DNA from: Hetaerina americana
Taxonomy: Eukaryota; Arthropoda; Insecta; Odonata; Calopterygidae
Direction: 5' to 3'
Assembly: GCA_022747635.1 (NCBI GenBank)
Contig: JAKTNV010000003.1
Span: 100,851,454 to 100,915,453, forward strand
Length of the DNA stretch: 64,000 nt
In this document: positions 1 to 12,050 of the stretch, in pieces
Layout: each line of letters opens with the position of its first letter
How positions within the stretch are numbered: the first letter of the stretch is position 1
The notes under the pieces: model-generated
Told to the model about the DNA's origin: nothing
The model's database searches: none
Seen by the model: only the letters and a program-made list of their open reading frames with translations
Made by a program: the position numbers and the translations under genes

Positions 1-308
1 ACGAGAATAGTTGTAAATATTTTAAGCATTCCATGACTTGATGCAATAAAAATGAGCGTTTATCGATTCCAAGACGGCTCACACGGGAAATTATTAACCG
101 ACGCAAAGCGTTAGAAATAGAAAGCAATTGAAAGGTTTCCACCTGAATACGAAGTACGTAATTGTATCACTCTGTTAATCAAATATTGTATAAATTTGTA
201 TATAAGACTCAAAAGTATCAAGCAAGTTTTACAGTTTTCTAACCCATCCAGTTTATGAAAGCTACAGTATTTTTAATAAAACATGAATACGACAATTGAA
301 TAAAAAAT

Positions 309-452
309 AAAGAGGGAAGAATAACAGAAGAAGGCCAAAGGCGAATTACGAGAAGCGCATGGTGGAAGACGTCAGGTAACCATGAAGAAATCAAGAGATT
401 GACAGCTAACGGGATAGCTTGGAGAGCTTCGACAAACCATTCCTCGGATTGA
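309..452 (+). pseudogene. LINE reverse-transcriptase C-terminal tail, relic
   Basis: One frame reads about 47 residues to a TGA at 450-452. It contains EEIKRLTANGIAWRAS and then NHSSD before the stop. This matches the usual end of insect non-LTR retrotransposon ORF2 proteins, where a Lys/Arg-rich linker is followed by a 'KRLA..R..WR.A.NQS.D' type terminus. The reverse-transcriptase core is absent upstream, so the copy is heavily 5'-truncated, as expected of LINEs. The linker, normally rich in Gly and Arg, is degraded. A related terminus lies near 8.4 kb. The family assignment rests on the motif only, and clade cannot be assigned. Confidence 0.6.
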
Positions 453-1309
453 TAACCCGTGTTTATGAATAAAAATACTTTCCAGTTCCATTTCACGAGC
501 TCTAAGGGAAACCGTTCATCCAGTTGGTGATGTTGCGAGTCAGTTTGACTGAGTGGATCAAAACGTTCGGAACTTCCTGGCTCTTAGTAAATCGATATTT
601 ATCCTTGTTTCTGGTCACATTTCCTTGAGCCACATTACCCCACCGAACGTATTTCTCGAAGCAATTACGCATGCAGACACGTTAAACAGTTCGTTTTTTA
701 GCGGCATATCTTTCGGAGCTTTGAATTCCAAACTCGACGGGATAACGAAACGAAAGTGGCCTCTTCTGGAAACGGGAATTTAAGGGAGAGGGGGTGAGGG
801 TCATTGTGACGTCATCCACGCGGTTTCTCAGCGCGCGTTCCTCGTCATTGTATGCAAATGCACGCCGAAATTGGAGTTGGCGAGGGCGCATCGCAGGCCC
901 CTCGTCTTTAGCCAATAGCTGGCGGCCATCATCATGACGCTCACTTAGTCGCTTCAGATCATCACCCTAGTAAATATTGGCGTGGACGATGCATTTCCAG
1001 GGAGCCAGCTAACGCTGATGACTAATTTGCCATTTCATTTATTTCCGGATGGCCACTCGAAACGAAAAATATATCGCTTATATCATTTTATTCGGTAATA
1101 ATTTATCAGTTAAATGCCTTTAAAACTCCAGAATGATAATTAACCTACCCGAACTGTGGTTCAATGCTGAAGCATCGTGAGGTTAGCAAGCAATGATGAT
1201 GACCACTGATGATGATCTGTAATAACCATTGTATCACTGGTTGTGTTATTTAACCGCTCTCCAGAGTGATAAAGTTTTTGAACTAATGAGAAATCAAACC
1301 AAAATCACA
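453..1309. other. Intergenic, no recognised feature
   Basis: Short overlapping open frames occur on both strands near 550-915, but none resembles a known protein and codon use is not persuasive. No repeat shared with the rest of the window was seen. Confidence 0.5.
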
Positions 1310-1550
1310 ATAATCAGCCCGAAGGCTGGTGGATAAGGGTGTAGCTCATATTAACAATAAGTAACAATGGTGTGTGAAATTCACGCGTCAGACCAGTGAG
1401 GGAGGTGGAGCAATTCCTTTTCCTATGCGGTTTACTAAGAACTTCTAGTTCCTGAAAGCACGGTAAAGTTTGAGTCGCTAACCAAAATTAAAGCAGGGCC
1501 CTATGGTTATGCGCTCAACCCACTGGACTCTTACGTAGGGCGACCACGCT
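1310..1550 (-). repeat. SINE-A copy 1 (tRNA-headed repeat), diverged
   Basis: Read on the minus strand this follows the SINE-A layout seen most clearly at 39.4 kb: a degenerate tRNA-like head (about 1500-1550), a degraded version of the 'gggtaccagatcttcctggg' body (about 1430-1455), the 'gtgtgaaattcac' block (1371-1384) and the 'cttcgggctg'-type 3' end (1315-1325). It is the most diverged of the six copies, so it is probably old. No target-site duplication could be recognised. Confidence 0.55.
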
Positions 1551-3966
1551 GTCAATGTCGTGAAAAATTGAACGAGTCCTGTAACTTTTGTACGAACACG
1601 ATACAACATGAATGAGGGTTTTTAAGAGAACGTTATCTATAACTTAACTGCTACAATGGAGCGTGCTTGCTTTATGTTCCGTACTATGCGTGTTAGTAAA
1701 TCGCTGAGAAAGTTCAAAGCGAAAGCTGTGTGCTGGAGCAGAATCCGAAAGGCGATGGCAGTGTTCGTGCTTCGTGTCTTTTAGTCGGTCAGTCGGAAGA
1801 AAGTGTTCTCAATTAAACGGAGTATTACGGTTCTGTTTATAGTGGGGAAAACAACTTGGAGAATTATGTAATTAGTTCTGTAAAACCTATAAATCTGGAA
1901 TTCTGTCCTCTAAACTTAAGTGGCCACCCTGAGAACGTGCATTGTATGGAAGCATTCTGTTATTACTTATTTCGTGGGTTATTGGATGCTAATTGCTATC
2001 GCAGTGTTACATTTCTGATGTTTGAATTGGTCAAAAAAGTTTTTACCCGTGATTCAAGGTTTAAAAATAATTGTTTTAAATTAATTAAATTAAGTATTCA
2101 AGGATGTGATTGTATGGAAGAAATCGGTTGACTGGAGCAGGTTTCATAAAATAATTTAAAATCTGTTTTTTTGATTTAGTCTGCCCTGAAGGGGAACGTT
2201 GTTAGGGGATTGTATATATTTGTAGATTAAAAATAAGTTATTTTGGAGCAATATTGAAACAGTACATTTAAAATGTTACGATAAAACATTTTATCCCTGC
2301 ACGTAAAGAAATGTTCCTTTAAGTATGCATAGATACTTAATTAACTTTCATTGCTCAGTCTGACTCATCTCTATGACCAGCAAATTCTTGAGGACCTTAA
2401 GTAGAGTCTTGAGGAAGAAAAATGCTATTTTTGCCCTTGGAATGGTTTGTTGGTTACGATCTGTTATTAATTCACATTAATTGGGGCTATTGCTTCTCAA
2501 CATCCCATATCCCATGAAGTCCCAGAATGACTATGTCATTATCAGAGGTATCAATCCGAGAATCGGTTTCTTGCAGCTCTACAAGATATCATTTTTCGCT
2601 CTAAATAGAAACGATGGCTTTAACTAACAAAAAATGTATCATTGATTTAGTGTAAATTGCACGGTATATGCAGAGGAAAAGTTGCAGGGAGTATTTCAAT
2701 AACCCGATCATACTGTGGTGTATGGTGTATGTGGTGATGTGTGTGTATATATAAATATGGATGTGTATATCTATTTATATATATAGTCCCACTCTATCGG
2801 AGTTTTTTGTGACACACTTTATGAACTTGAGTATTTTCCACTAAAACGTCTTCGAGTCATGACGTGACATTTCATCGCGAATTTTATACAATGATATTAA
2901 CGTGATACGAAATGACCTTTGGCCTACGAAGAAGTTGGCCCGAAGGTCATTAAATCTCTAAATTTAAGTCTCCTAAGCAAAGGTAATGTTGCAAAAATGG
3001 CGATATTTAAAAGGTAATGCAGGCTACTTTTCTTCTTTATCTCGCTGAAGGAAGTTTCAGTTGCCCTAATCGGGCAAAATGTTTATTTTATTACAAACAA
3101 TAGACATTCTCAATATTATCTGCCACAGTTTTAGGTTCAATCGGCAAGGCGCTTGCGGTGTGTAAGAAGTAAGAGAAGTAAATCATCAGAGTTACGTCGG
3201 TGCTTTACCTAATAAAGGGTAATCGTACTCAATGGTGTGACTCACAGGGAGTGTCAGTGATTCACTAAATTCCTTCACGTAGCGGTTGTATATTGATGCG
3301 GCTGAATCATTGAAACCCGACTGGACTGCATGCTCTATTCAGTGTAGTTTTAAAGTAACCGCTTAAACTCCTGGTCATCTTCAACCTCTCGTCCAGGGTA
3401 ACATGTTCCCTCCTCGTCCGGTAGCATTTGCCGTAAAGTGTTTCGATGACCCCCGGGCAATTGGCGAATTCTACTGCTAGTCGGTTCGGTCGAGAGATGA
3501 ATGAGTTAAGTCTGGAGTCTCGGGGGCACCCGTCGTAAAAAATTCGCAAGTAGGTATCCGCCTCCCCTGCTTTTAATTCCTCCGCCCACCTCCCACCCCC
3601 TCCAATGGGATCGGTGCGACCCACGTTAAAAGGATGACGAGGCGAGTTTAGGCCGGGCCCTTTGCCTCATCAGTATGCTAACGGGACGATCTTCGGGCGA
3701 GACCTGGAGACCATTGCAGAAGGGCGCGATGCGACCTTATTCGCTTGATGGTCCGTTGTCGGCGGGACGCGACGGATTATGCAAAGGAGGCTCCATGGTG
3801 GCCCCTCTGCTCAGAGATTAGCCGACGCATCTGTTTTGATTTTAATGGTGGGGAGGAGAGGACGGTGCACACCACGCACCAAATCCATGGCGTACTGTTG
3901 AAAATAAAATGCGATGTCGGTCCGTGGCAAGTGGCCCTTTGCCGTCAACAGTATTTCTGTCCGCTA
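1551..3966. other. Intergenic; small hairpin and a GC-rich patch
   Basis: No gene is recognised. Bases 2911-2951 form an imperfect hairpin (AATGACCTTTGGCC paired with GGCC-CG-AAGGTCATT). A short (TG)n/(TA)n stretch lies at 2725-2785. Bases 3300-3800 are GC-richer than their surroundings and open on both strands, but the encoded peptides are not recognisable. Confidence 0.4.
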
Positions 3967-3967
3967 C

Positions 3968-3991
3968 TATATATATATATATATATATATA
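3968..3991. repeat. (TA)n microsatellite at mariner-1a left border
   Basis: About 12 AT dinucleotides end exactly at the mariner terminus. Mariners target TA, so this tract is probably the insertion site, and the right border continues into more TA repeats at 5324. Confidence 0.9.
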
Positions 3992-4196
3992 CTACCTTGA
4001 TCAAAAAGTTCCCGGAATAACCACCGTGTGGCGCTCCCATCGTTCCGATTTGAGTTCTGTTTTTTTTGTTAAATTGGTACATCTGTTGTTGATATTCCCT
4101 TTAAATCTTAGTGTCATAACTTGACATTTGCAAAAGTTACGTAGCCAAGAGTACATCTATCTCTGTGTGTGTTGGCGATTTTTTACAATTGCAGAA

Positions 4197-5172
4197 ATGG
4201 ATTTAAATTTGCAACAACGAACTTGTATTAAATTTTGCGTAAAAAACGGATTTAGTGGCGCACGGACGTTGGAAATGTTGGAAAAGTGTTTCGGCAACGA
4301 TTCTCTAAAAAAAAACGGTCGTTTACCAGTGGCACGAGCGGTTCAGAAGTGGTCGTGAGTCAATCGAAGATGATGAACGCAGTGGCAGACCATCGACATC
4401 GAAAGTCGGTGAAAAAATTGATAAAGTAAAAGAAATGTTGGTCAATAACCGCAAATTAACCATCAGAGAAATAGCGGAGGACTTGAACATTGCCTATGGA
4501 TCCGCCCAAGACATTGTGGTTAATGATTTGGGTTTCCGTCGTGTAGCAGCAAAGTTGGTGCCAAAAGACCTCAATTTCATGCAAAAAAGAGACCGTGTTG
4601 ACGTCGCAAAAGACATGATTTGCGAGGCTGAATCCGATCCCACATTCATCAAAAGGATCATTACTGGAGACGAGACGTGGGTTTATGAGTACGACACGCA
4701 ATCCAGACATCAGGCAAGTGAATGGCGTTCACCAAATGAGCCGAGACCAAAAAAACCACGTCGTTTTCAGTCAAAAAAGAAGGCAATGCTGACGGTTTTC
4801 ATGGATTACAACGGTGTAGTGCATCATGAATTTTTGCCAGAAGGCCAGACAGTAAACAAAGAGTATTATTTGGGCGTTATGAGACGTTTGCGTGAAGCAA
4901 TTCGCCGAAAGAGACCAGAAATGTGGGCAGAAAACTCGTGGATTTTGCACCATGATAACGCACCGTCGCACAGTGCTATCATTATTCGTAATTTTTTGAC
5001 GAAAAATGCAACAAATACCATCCAACAGCCACCGAATTCACCTGATTTGGCTCCCTGTGACTTCTTTCTGTTCAATCGAGTTAAAAAACCATTACGGGGA
5101 ACGCGTTTTAGCAGCCGAGAGGAAGTAATGGAAAAATCGCAGGAAGCACTGATGGACATACCGAAAACCGAC
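4197..5172 (+). pseudogene. mariner transposase, frameshifted and C-terminally truncated
   Basis: Mariner transposases bind the terminal repeats and cut and paste the element at TA. The start chosen is the ATG at 4197, which begins MDLNLQQRTC as an N-terminal helix-turn-helix segment. The frame runs to an A9 tract at 4307-4315, where it shifts and stops at 4358. The downstream frame resumes with a GRESIEDDERSGRPSTS linker, the second HTH and the catalytic core. The first catalytic Asp is in ITGDETWVYEY and the second in LHHDNAPSH. The third is in SPDLAPCDFF, exactly 34 residues after the second, which gives the mariner DD34D signature. Coding identity with the 33.98-35.06 kb copy ends after DIPKT; beyond that the frame reads into the inverted 5' end. 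The C-terminal ~35 residues are lost. Confidence 0.9.
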
Positions 5173-5323
5173 CGTAACTTTTGCAAATGTCAAGTTATGA
5201 CACTAAGATTTAAAGGGAATATCAACAACAGATGTACCAATTTAACAAAAAAAAACAGAACTCAAATCGGAACGATGGGAGCGCCACACGGTGGTTATTC
5301 CGGGAACTTTTTGATCAAGGTAG
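5173..5323 (-). repeat. Inverted duplicate of mariner-1a 5' terminus
   Basis: These 151 bases are the reverse complement of 3992-4141, differing mainly by one base in a T/A homopolymer (8 versus 9). They replace the normal 3' end of the element. The breakpoint lies in the sequence ccgaccgtaac around 5168-5174. Confidence 0.92.
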
Positions 5324-5365
5324 TATATATATATGTATATATGCACTCACGAGAGCAATGTAAAA

Positions 5366-5482
5366 TTTGGACGGCATAACAGAACACAAAAATAAAATAG
5401 GGAACATGTAAAAGGACACTTACATTTCAGAGCGTTTGCGCTTCCGGCCTTCTCTGAGACCTTCTTCAGGTCAGGCTCACAC
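5366..5482 (-). repeat. PLE-type terminal fragment
   Basis: This is homologous to the left arm of the inverted repeat at 23.26-23.47 kb: shared blocks include tttggacggca, aaaaggacac and ccttcttcaggt. On the minus strand it contains CTGAAGA followed by a possible stem and a degenerate GGAAGC segment, reminiscent of the hammerhead-like cores in Penelope-like element termini. No coding part adjoins it. The family call is inferred from the motif and from the coding PLEs elsewhere in the window. Confidence 0.5.
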
Positions 5483-5490
5483 AATTATAT

Positions 5491-5612
5491 ATAACCGGCA
5501 GAGGAAAAGGAATTGGCCCCCCTACCCTGATGTGTGAATTTCACACGCCGTCGGGCTTAGTACTGGGTGAAATCCACCATCACCGACCTTAGGGTTGATC
5601 ACTGTTTATGGT
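5491..5612 (+). repeat. SINE-A copy 2, 3' part only
   Basis: This has the SINE-A tail: 'ggaaaaggaattggcc', 'ccctgatgtgtgaatttcac', 'acgccgtcgggcttagtact' and 'ccgaccttagggttgatcac'. The tRNA-like head and the first body segment are absent, consistent with 5' truncation on insertion. Confidence 0.75.
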
Positions 5613-8097
5613 TACAACTTTTATCCAACAGTGCTGTTGGTGTCTTTAGGTCAAGTGATTTTCGCCTTTTCGTGCATGTGTGCACAACCTGGATGTCATG
5701 GACCATGTGGTTTTAAATGTTGAATTTGTTTTGAATTATGAGAGAGCCTTTTCCAGGAATGGAATAACGAGTGGCCATATCTCCTGTGGAAATTGCTTGG
5801 GTACTGTTTGGTCTTTGCTTCTCTTTTTATTCAGGGCAAATAGAATTTTTCCTGTGCTTTCGTATAGTGTTCTTTTATCCTGCATTCTGTTATTTAGCTA
5901 TTCTGCAATCTAGATAGGCCTACATAGCATTCTACACAGCTGCGTGGAATGCAATACAATCTCTCAATGTGATATTTCGGAAGGGAATCTATAACACTCA
6001 TAACAAAATGTTTAAATTTCCAAATTGTTGCATATCAAGAGGGAATATTGTCCTTTTTTTAGTTCCTCATGACGTTTTCCGTCGTTCCAGCAGCGTGGGT
6101 GTAGCTGGATTAACAGGAGGCTTTTTTATTTGATTATTATTTCTCTGAGGCCCTCTCCATATGGCTTTGTAGATTTCTTTTTTCCTGTATCCATTACTTT
6201 GGAATACTTGGAATGGATATTATTCTTCCGTGGGAAGAGGGCACCCGATAGCAATAGTCCTTGCCCTATTGACGAGTACCTAAGCAGCGAATAATTTCTG
6301 CTCTGTATCTTGACGAGATGAAGCGTTGAGAGAGCGATCCGTATGAGTGGGTTTTTATTTCGTATCATTTACGTATGTGATATAATAGAGATAAAGCGAA
6401 GATCAGGCAGATTTAAGATGTCATTTTTCCAAGAAAGATAAGGGATCAGAATAACATTGTCCGATCACGGAACGGGGTAAAAATATTCGGTTGAAAATTA
6501 GTCTGGTGTTTATCTGGAAATGCTATGGGATGATGGAATTTTCTGGAATCACGCAAGAAAATTCGAATGCAGGAGGTTATCTTTAACCATTTAGTGACAG
6601 TGTAAAACGAGGCTGGTGGTGGAATGTGTTTGGAGTCATCTTATCGAGTGACATTATTCATAGTGTCAGTAGCAATAATGTAAAATCTTAAATTTTTCCA
6701 ATAGTGTGTGATTATGAGAGATTAAGAGCTGGAATGTAGTCATTGCTAGCCGCTGCTTCCACCTGTTGAATTTAATTCTCAACGATGCGTTGCTGAGGCA
6801 ATATTTTCAGCACATGAACTGCCCTCTTCGATAGAAATAAAATTATAGTTTTTGTCTTGCACAATCCCGTTTAATGAATAGGGGTTGCATACATCGATTT
6901 TAAAGGGGCGAATCTGTACTGGATGTCCTTCTCTAATGCAATTTTTTTCAGGCTCGGTTTAACTCGGCGGTCGCCTAGTGCTGTAACGTTCGGATTAGGC
7001 TTGGCAAATATTCTTCTGCAAAAAAGTCTCGCTCGCTATTTACCTCACATACCCCCTCTTTGGGTTACGGAAGGACACGCAAGCTGTTGGCTTGCCTTCG
7101 GATTATGTATCCTTGAACCGAAAATGACGGTCATTACGTAAGTGGTTCCTTAATTGATGAAAATGGTGTTCATTGTTTACTAAGTCAGTCCAATGGTTTG
7201 ATAAACTCACACTCAATCGTTCGTCATGAACTTACAAATGAATGAAAACGGTAGATCTAATTGTAAAAACTAAATAATCCACCGTATCGCGCTTAGATTA
7301 ATGCCTTTTTGTATTTCATCGAGGCGCATCTACAAACTTCCAACCCTGGAGTATAATTTACCAAGCATCCGCCTCTAAAATTTGATCATTTCACCAAACT
7401 GTGTTTCTTCGGTGGAATTTGGACGTTACAAGAACAATGCTTCAATTTTAGTGTTCGCAGCTCTCTAATAAGTATTTAAACTGTTAAAATGCCATTTTAT
7501 TTGGAAGAATTCCGTGTATTAACAATTAGATGCTAAGGAAACGTTTTTTCTGTTCTTTCGCGGAATATCTGTAAAAGTCTACTGTTGTCTCGATTTTTTT
7601 AACGATCGCTTTCGTCTGCTACTCTATCAACTGGAGTATTAAAACGTGCACCTAATTTTTCAGAACATCGAGGCCTCACGTATTATATGTTAGGAAGAAA
7701 AGGGGATCAATAAAGCACTGCAGTGGAGCTGGAGAGTTAGGGTCCGGGGGGGGGGGGGGAAGGGTTAGTGGCACAGTGTGGATCAGCGTGAAATACAACG
7801 GAGTATTTCGGTTGATAACTATGTTGAAGTAAATTTGAAAAATGTAAGTTATTCTGTGTACTATGGTTGTGCTGAAATGGCTCTAAGTACGTTCTAGAAC
7901 TGTGTTAAATTACCCTCCGTACGTCAGACGAGATTTCAACCAACCTTTTACACTGTCTTTTCAAATAAAAATAGAATAGCACGGCGAAACGAAAGCATAA
8001 TAACAAGAAAACATTTCTGCTCTGTATATGTATTGCAAATTCATATTGACTCCACTTCTCACTATATCAAGAACATGAACGGCGGAATTAGCGGAGA
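5613..8097. other. Intergenic, no recognised feature; G14 run
   Basis: AT-rich sequence without a recognisable gene. Open frames are short (at most about 80 codons) and unconvincing. A run of 14 G occupies 7746-7759. Confidence 0.5.
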
Positions 8098-8460
8098 AAA
8101 GAAGATGGAAAGCAATGAAATTCCGGTTTTGCGGGCGTGACGAAGGTCAAAGGACCGATCGAATTGATAGCGAATGATTTTATCGAAGAAAGTGGGCTAA
8201 GAAAAAGCATCATAAGGAAAACAATAAAAATATTTAGGGATAAATTCATCGAAAATATTTTGAGACAATATAGGTTGTTGAAGACAGTTTAAGAAATCCA
8301 ATTATACGGGAATTCCCAGACAGAAAGACCCCAGACGTGTAAGAGGATGGGAAACATGAAAGCGGAGAAATATAAGCACATTAAGAGATTAGCCGATGGG
8401 TGAGTCTAATGGAGAGCTATACTCGTATTATAAGTAAAGCAATCCTTGGGTGGATGATCA
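8098..8460 (+). pseudogene. LINE reverse-transcriptase C-terminal region, relic
   Basis: Conceptual translation in one frame gives FIEESGLRKSIIRKTIKIF, DKFIENILRQYRLLKTV and, after a stop, RMGNMKAEKYKHIKRLADG ending near WRA. This follows the order of the C-terminal tail of insect non-LTR retrotransposon ORF2 proteins: a 'GLRKSLI.TI..R..KFIGHILRHD.LLKTVIEG' block, a Gly/Arg linker, then 'KRLA....WRA'. In-frame stops and frame changes show decay. Upstream, KKMESNEIPV resembles the preceding 'K.LESFEMW' region. The RT catalytic core is not preserved. The tail resembles the 0.3 kb relic, so both may belong to one family. Confidence 0.65.
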
Positions 8461-10520
8461 CGGAAACTTGTTGTCAACCTCTTAAATAAATGGAGAGTTC
8501 CCAAATCGATACTATTCGACTTAATGAGCATCAAAAAAGAATGCAACTATCAGAAACATCACTCAATTGCAGAATATTGAGTTACTTTTTCCCCTATCAT
8601 CCCTTAACGTGTCTTGTCGCTTCATATTTCAGTTAACTTCTAAGTAATACTCTTATGACTCGCGTCCTAAACTTTAAGCTATAGCTTCAGCGTCAAAGAG
8701 TAAATCTTGATTTTAACTAAAGTTACTACTGTTTGTTCTGGTCGCCAACAATTTGTCCACATCTCTTTGGAACTTTTATTCGTTATTTAAGAAGCCGTTC
8801 AATGTGCTCAGTAGCATTAATCTCGTTAATGACGAGATTATGGACTATTTCCCAGAAGAGAATTATATTTCATCTGTATTACGGGAATGGGAATCCTCAA
8901 TCATATACCACGGTGAAAAATGCAGTAAATTAGTGCTTCGCTTCTTGATGAGGTGATTAAAGTTTGTTTGTGCTTTACTGATTATTTTACTTCCGATTTT
9001 CTCTAAGCAAATTTCAAAATGACGATGTAGAATCAAACGTTGAATTAATTTATTCACGGCGCGTGAATGGCAAGGAAAAATAAAACTGCAACATGCTCCG
9101 CAATTATATGCGGTTCTTAATAAAAAAAAGTAATTCTATCCAAGAATTTATCAAATGGTTTCTTTGTTTATAAACTAAAAATGTGTACACTTATTTTATT
9201 TCATACTTCATTTATTCAGCGATAGTGAATTTATGTATGCTGTAAGTTGATATTGCATTTGTTGTTTATGTATGTGAGAGCGTAGTAATACGATAATTAT
9301 ACCCGAGGAAAATAGCTAGATATCTCAGTATTCGATAAGATAGCTCAAATTATTATTTTATTGGATTTAAATTTCAATAATAGTATTTTCCGGATTACTA
9401 TAAACTTCGAAGAGGCAGCATTATTTATAACTATTAAAAAATTAAAATATAAACATTAATAAATAAAATAAACACTAGACACAACTTCCTTTCCCTATGA
9501 GTGATCTATGCCCAAAGTTATTGCTGGGCCGTTTGGGTGCTCTCCCACACCTCTTTACTTATCCTTAGTGAGCAATGTTCTCCCAGACCGAGAAACGGAA
9601 CTTGAGATGACTCCATCTTAAAAAATATTGGCATGATAACCAGGCTTTAAGGTAATTGACAAGATAACCAGAGGATATAACCGTAACAAATTACTGCATC
9701 TCAAGTCTATGAATTAGTCAGCTTTATTCAGAATTATTCATGCGAATGCGCATAATTTATACGTGCCAATTAGAAATACTGTGTATAGTCCAGTTAAAGA
9801 TCATTAATTCCTACGTAACCACATCATGATAATGAATCCGTATTAACAAAAACTCGTCTTCGTGAACTTTATTTTGGAGCTTTGCCAAAATCAATTAACC
9901 ATCAATACGGTTCTTCTGTGCTGTAAGCGTTTTCCCGGAAAAATATCTTGCATGCTTAGGGGCAGTATGTTCAAGCACGCCTACTTTCAGCGAACCTGGT
10001 TGTGAATAAACTTTTCAGTTTCGGAGTCTTGCGAGAAATTCATCTTTTTCCTGGAGCCTGTAGGTACGGGGAAGTATCCCTCAACTCTTGAATATTCATG
10101 ATCTTGCCGTAAGCCTTTCAAAAGGTTTTGAAGCTGCGATCTATTGTGTGCATAGCAGCTATTTTTTTAGCTGGGAACACACGAAGTGAGGCAAGCGCAC
10201 GCACACAGATGGACTAAACGTGCGATGCGAAATGTTTTTCGCTCAGGCCACTTTAGATCCACTGTAACACCTGTTCGGTGTTATTTGGGTCACGAGCAAT
10301 AGTACTTCTAAGCTCTTGAGCAAAAGTAATGACCTTTTTCCTCTCCATTCATTTCCCCATCTTGTGTGTTTACGAGATAGAGTCATGCACGCCTTTGTGT
10401 TATCCGAGGTCACAATTCAGGAACCAAATTTTCCAGCAATATGTATGGAATTAAAAGTTATTTTAAGTTTGCTGTAATGGAAATTTGAGACATTTCAGCC
10501 GAATCCTGTCTATTTCGTGG
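8461..10520. other. Intergenic, AT-rich, no recognised feature
   Basis: No frame above about 70 codons, no repeat shared with the rest of the window and no RNA gene seen. Confidence 0.5.
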
Positions 10521-10690
10521 GTCGTTCAATGAGTCCCTAGGGAATAGAAAAACAAATTACTTTTGGTGGAGTTTTTTATTTTTCTGCATTATCTCCTCTT
10601 AGCTAAATACACTTTTCCCAGCGTTCCTCCAACTTATTTATCCACGTATTTATGTGGAGTTTGCATTCACTCATGGGTATCATACATGTG
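10521..10690 (-). pseudogene. mariner 3' end relic
   Basis: On the minus strand the translation WINKLEERWEKCI, a stop, then LRGDNAEK and a stop resembles the C-terminus of mariner transposases. The terminus following it contains gtcgttcaatgagtccc, which resembles a mariner inverted repeat. The sequence matches none of the three younger mariner families here, so it is a separate, older lineage. Only the last ~45 codons and the end survive. Confidence 0.6.
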
Positions 10691-11830
10691 TACACCAATG
10701 TATCATCCTTAACATTAAGAATAACATTTTTCCCAGCATGGATATCCAAAACTTTAAGTATTAGATAAAAATATTAGATTAGATAAAAAAAACTTCTGCG
10801 CTTTTGTTCATCAACATGCATTCATGATTGAAATAACTAATTATTGACCATATTTTGAGAAATTTATTTCAGTACTTATAACTGTCTTTGTGCCCATATA
10901 TCTGCCTACTCGCATAGCTTCTCTGAGGTAATATTTGATATTTGACTAATATTCCCTACTTCTGTCGTTGTATTACATTTTGCATTCAGCTACTTCGTTG
11001 ATTAGTGCAAGAACTGTCAACGAAAACATTTTTATGCAAAAAATCTATTGTTATTATTCACTTCTTACTTCCAGGCTTGGATTAGGATCTATTTAACTAT
11101 ATCTAAGACTTTCCATAGCCTGGCTACACTCGAACTATCTTTATCTGTGGAAAATTGGATTAGGGAGTAGGGAGTAGTCATTTTCCAGAGAAAGAGAACA
11201 TTAGAAAATAAATCATAAATATAGAACTATTTGAAGTTGACATCGCAATCCAATTATGGTGCTCGGCATTGACTTGGGGCATTCATTCCTTTCTTGGAAT
11301 GAGGTGGTGGTAAATTGTGTTTAGAAGAAAATGAAAAAAAAATTATTTTGCTTAGAAAACTGTTCAGGTTCAGTAAAAAACAACTGTCAAGTTTTGGGTT
11401 AACCAAAATTTTCCTTTTCGAAGCAAGTTTTTGGTCAACGTTCATTGAGGTATGAAACCCTAGAAATCATCGGCAGAAGTTTATTTAAATTATTCCTGCG
11501 AGGTTTCCGCGGCCTCGTAAAATCCAGTATCAACATTCAGCCTGTGCCATCTAAGGATATTTCATGTACGTCGGTGTGCTCTACGTTTCGAAACATTCGC
11601 TGCCATTCGCTGCTTTATGATATCGCAATGTCAGAGTTGATGCAGCATATTATGCTACGATATAAATGTATCTTAATTCCAATATCAGCCTCAAGAAATA
11701 TCTCGAGGTGATGAATTTATACATTCGGGAATATCGAAAAAAGCATCGAAATCTATGATCGTTAAGGGGGTTAGATGCAAATCTGCGTACCGTAAATATG
11801 CCAAATTACATGAGTACAATTTCGATGAGA
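10691..11830. other. Intergenic, no recognised feature
   Basis: Unique-looking AT-rich DNA. Two short open frames (11254-11445 minus and 11445-11711 plus) have no recognisable product. Confidence 0.5.
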
Positions 11831-12050
11831 GGTCGCGATAGTTCAGGGGTAGAGCATTGGACCTGGACTAACCGGAGGGCCCGGGTTCGATTCCGGGGAA
11901 GACTCTCTGGGTACCTGATTTTTCGGGTAACAGATTTGGGAAACCATGACCGGCACAGGGAAAGGAACTGGCGTGCGTGAACCCTGATGCGTGAATTTCA
12001 CACGCCTCTACCCTCTCTTATGAAACCAATCTTCGGGCTGATAGACTTGG
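11831..12050 (+). repeat. SINE-A copy 3, nearly full length
   Basis: It begins ggtcgcgatagttcagggg, an A-box-like tRNA head. A B-box-like segment, gggttcgattcc, follows at 11882-11893. The conserved body includes 'gaaccctgatgcgtgaattt', 'cacacgcct' and the 'cttcgggctgatagac' end. RNA polymerase III transcription is inferred from the A/B boxes. The head does not fold into a clean cloverleaf, so this is a tRNA-derived repeat and not a functional tRNA. Confidence 0.75.

Larger units (their letters stand above)
3992..5323 (+). mobile_element. mariner-1a, mariner with two 5' ends
   Basis: The 1332-bp element begins CTACCTTGATCAAAAAGTTC and ends with the reverse complement, and TA lies on both sides (3990-3991 and 5324-5325). 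It carries a mariner transposase frame and aligns almost base for base with mariner-1b (33931-35263) up to about 5171. There the last ~157 bp of the 1b sequence (C-terminal codons and the true 3' end) are missing. In their place is an inverted copy of this element's own first ~150 bp. The terminal repeats are therefore about 150 bp long, whereas the 1b ends match each other over only about the terminal 30 bp. The TA flanks do not prove transposition in this form, because the insertion lies in a (TA)n tract. The element is non-autonomous unless helped in trans. Confidence 0.93.

Noticed and set aside
4456..5186. Antisense frames inside mariner-1a (and the same at 34054-34799)
   Set aside because: They are shadows of the transposase frame, duplicated because the element is duplicated.
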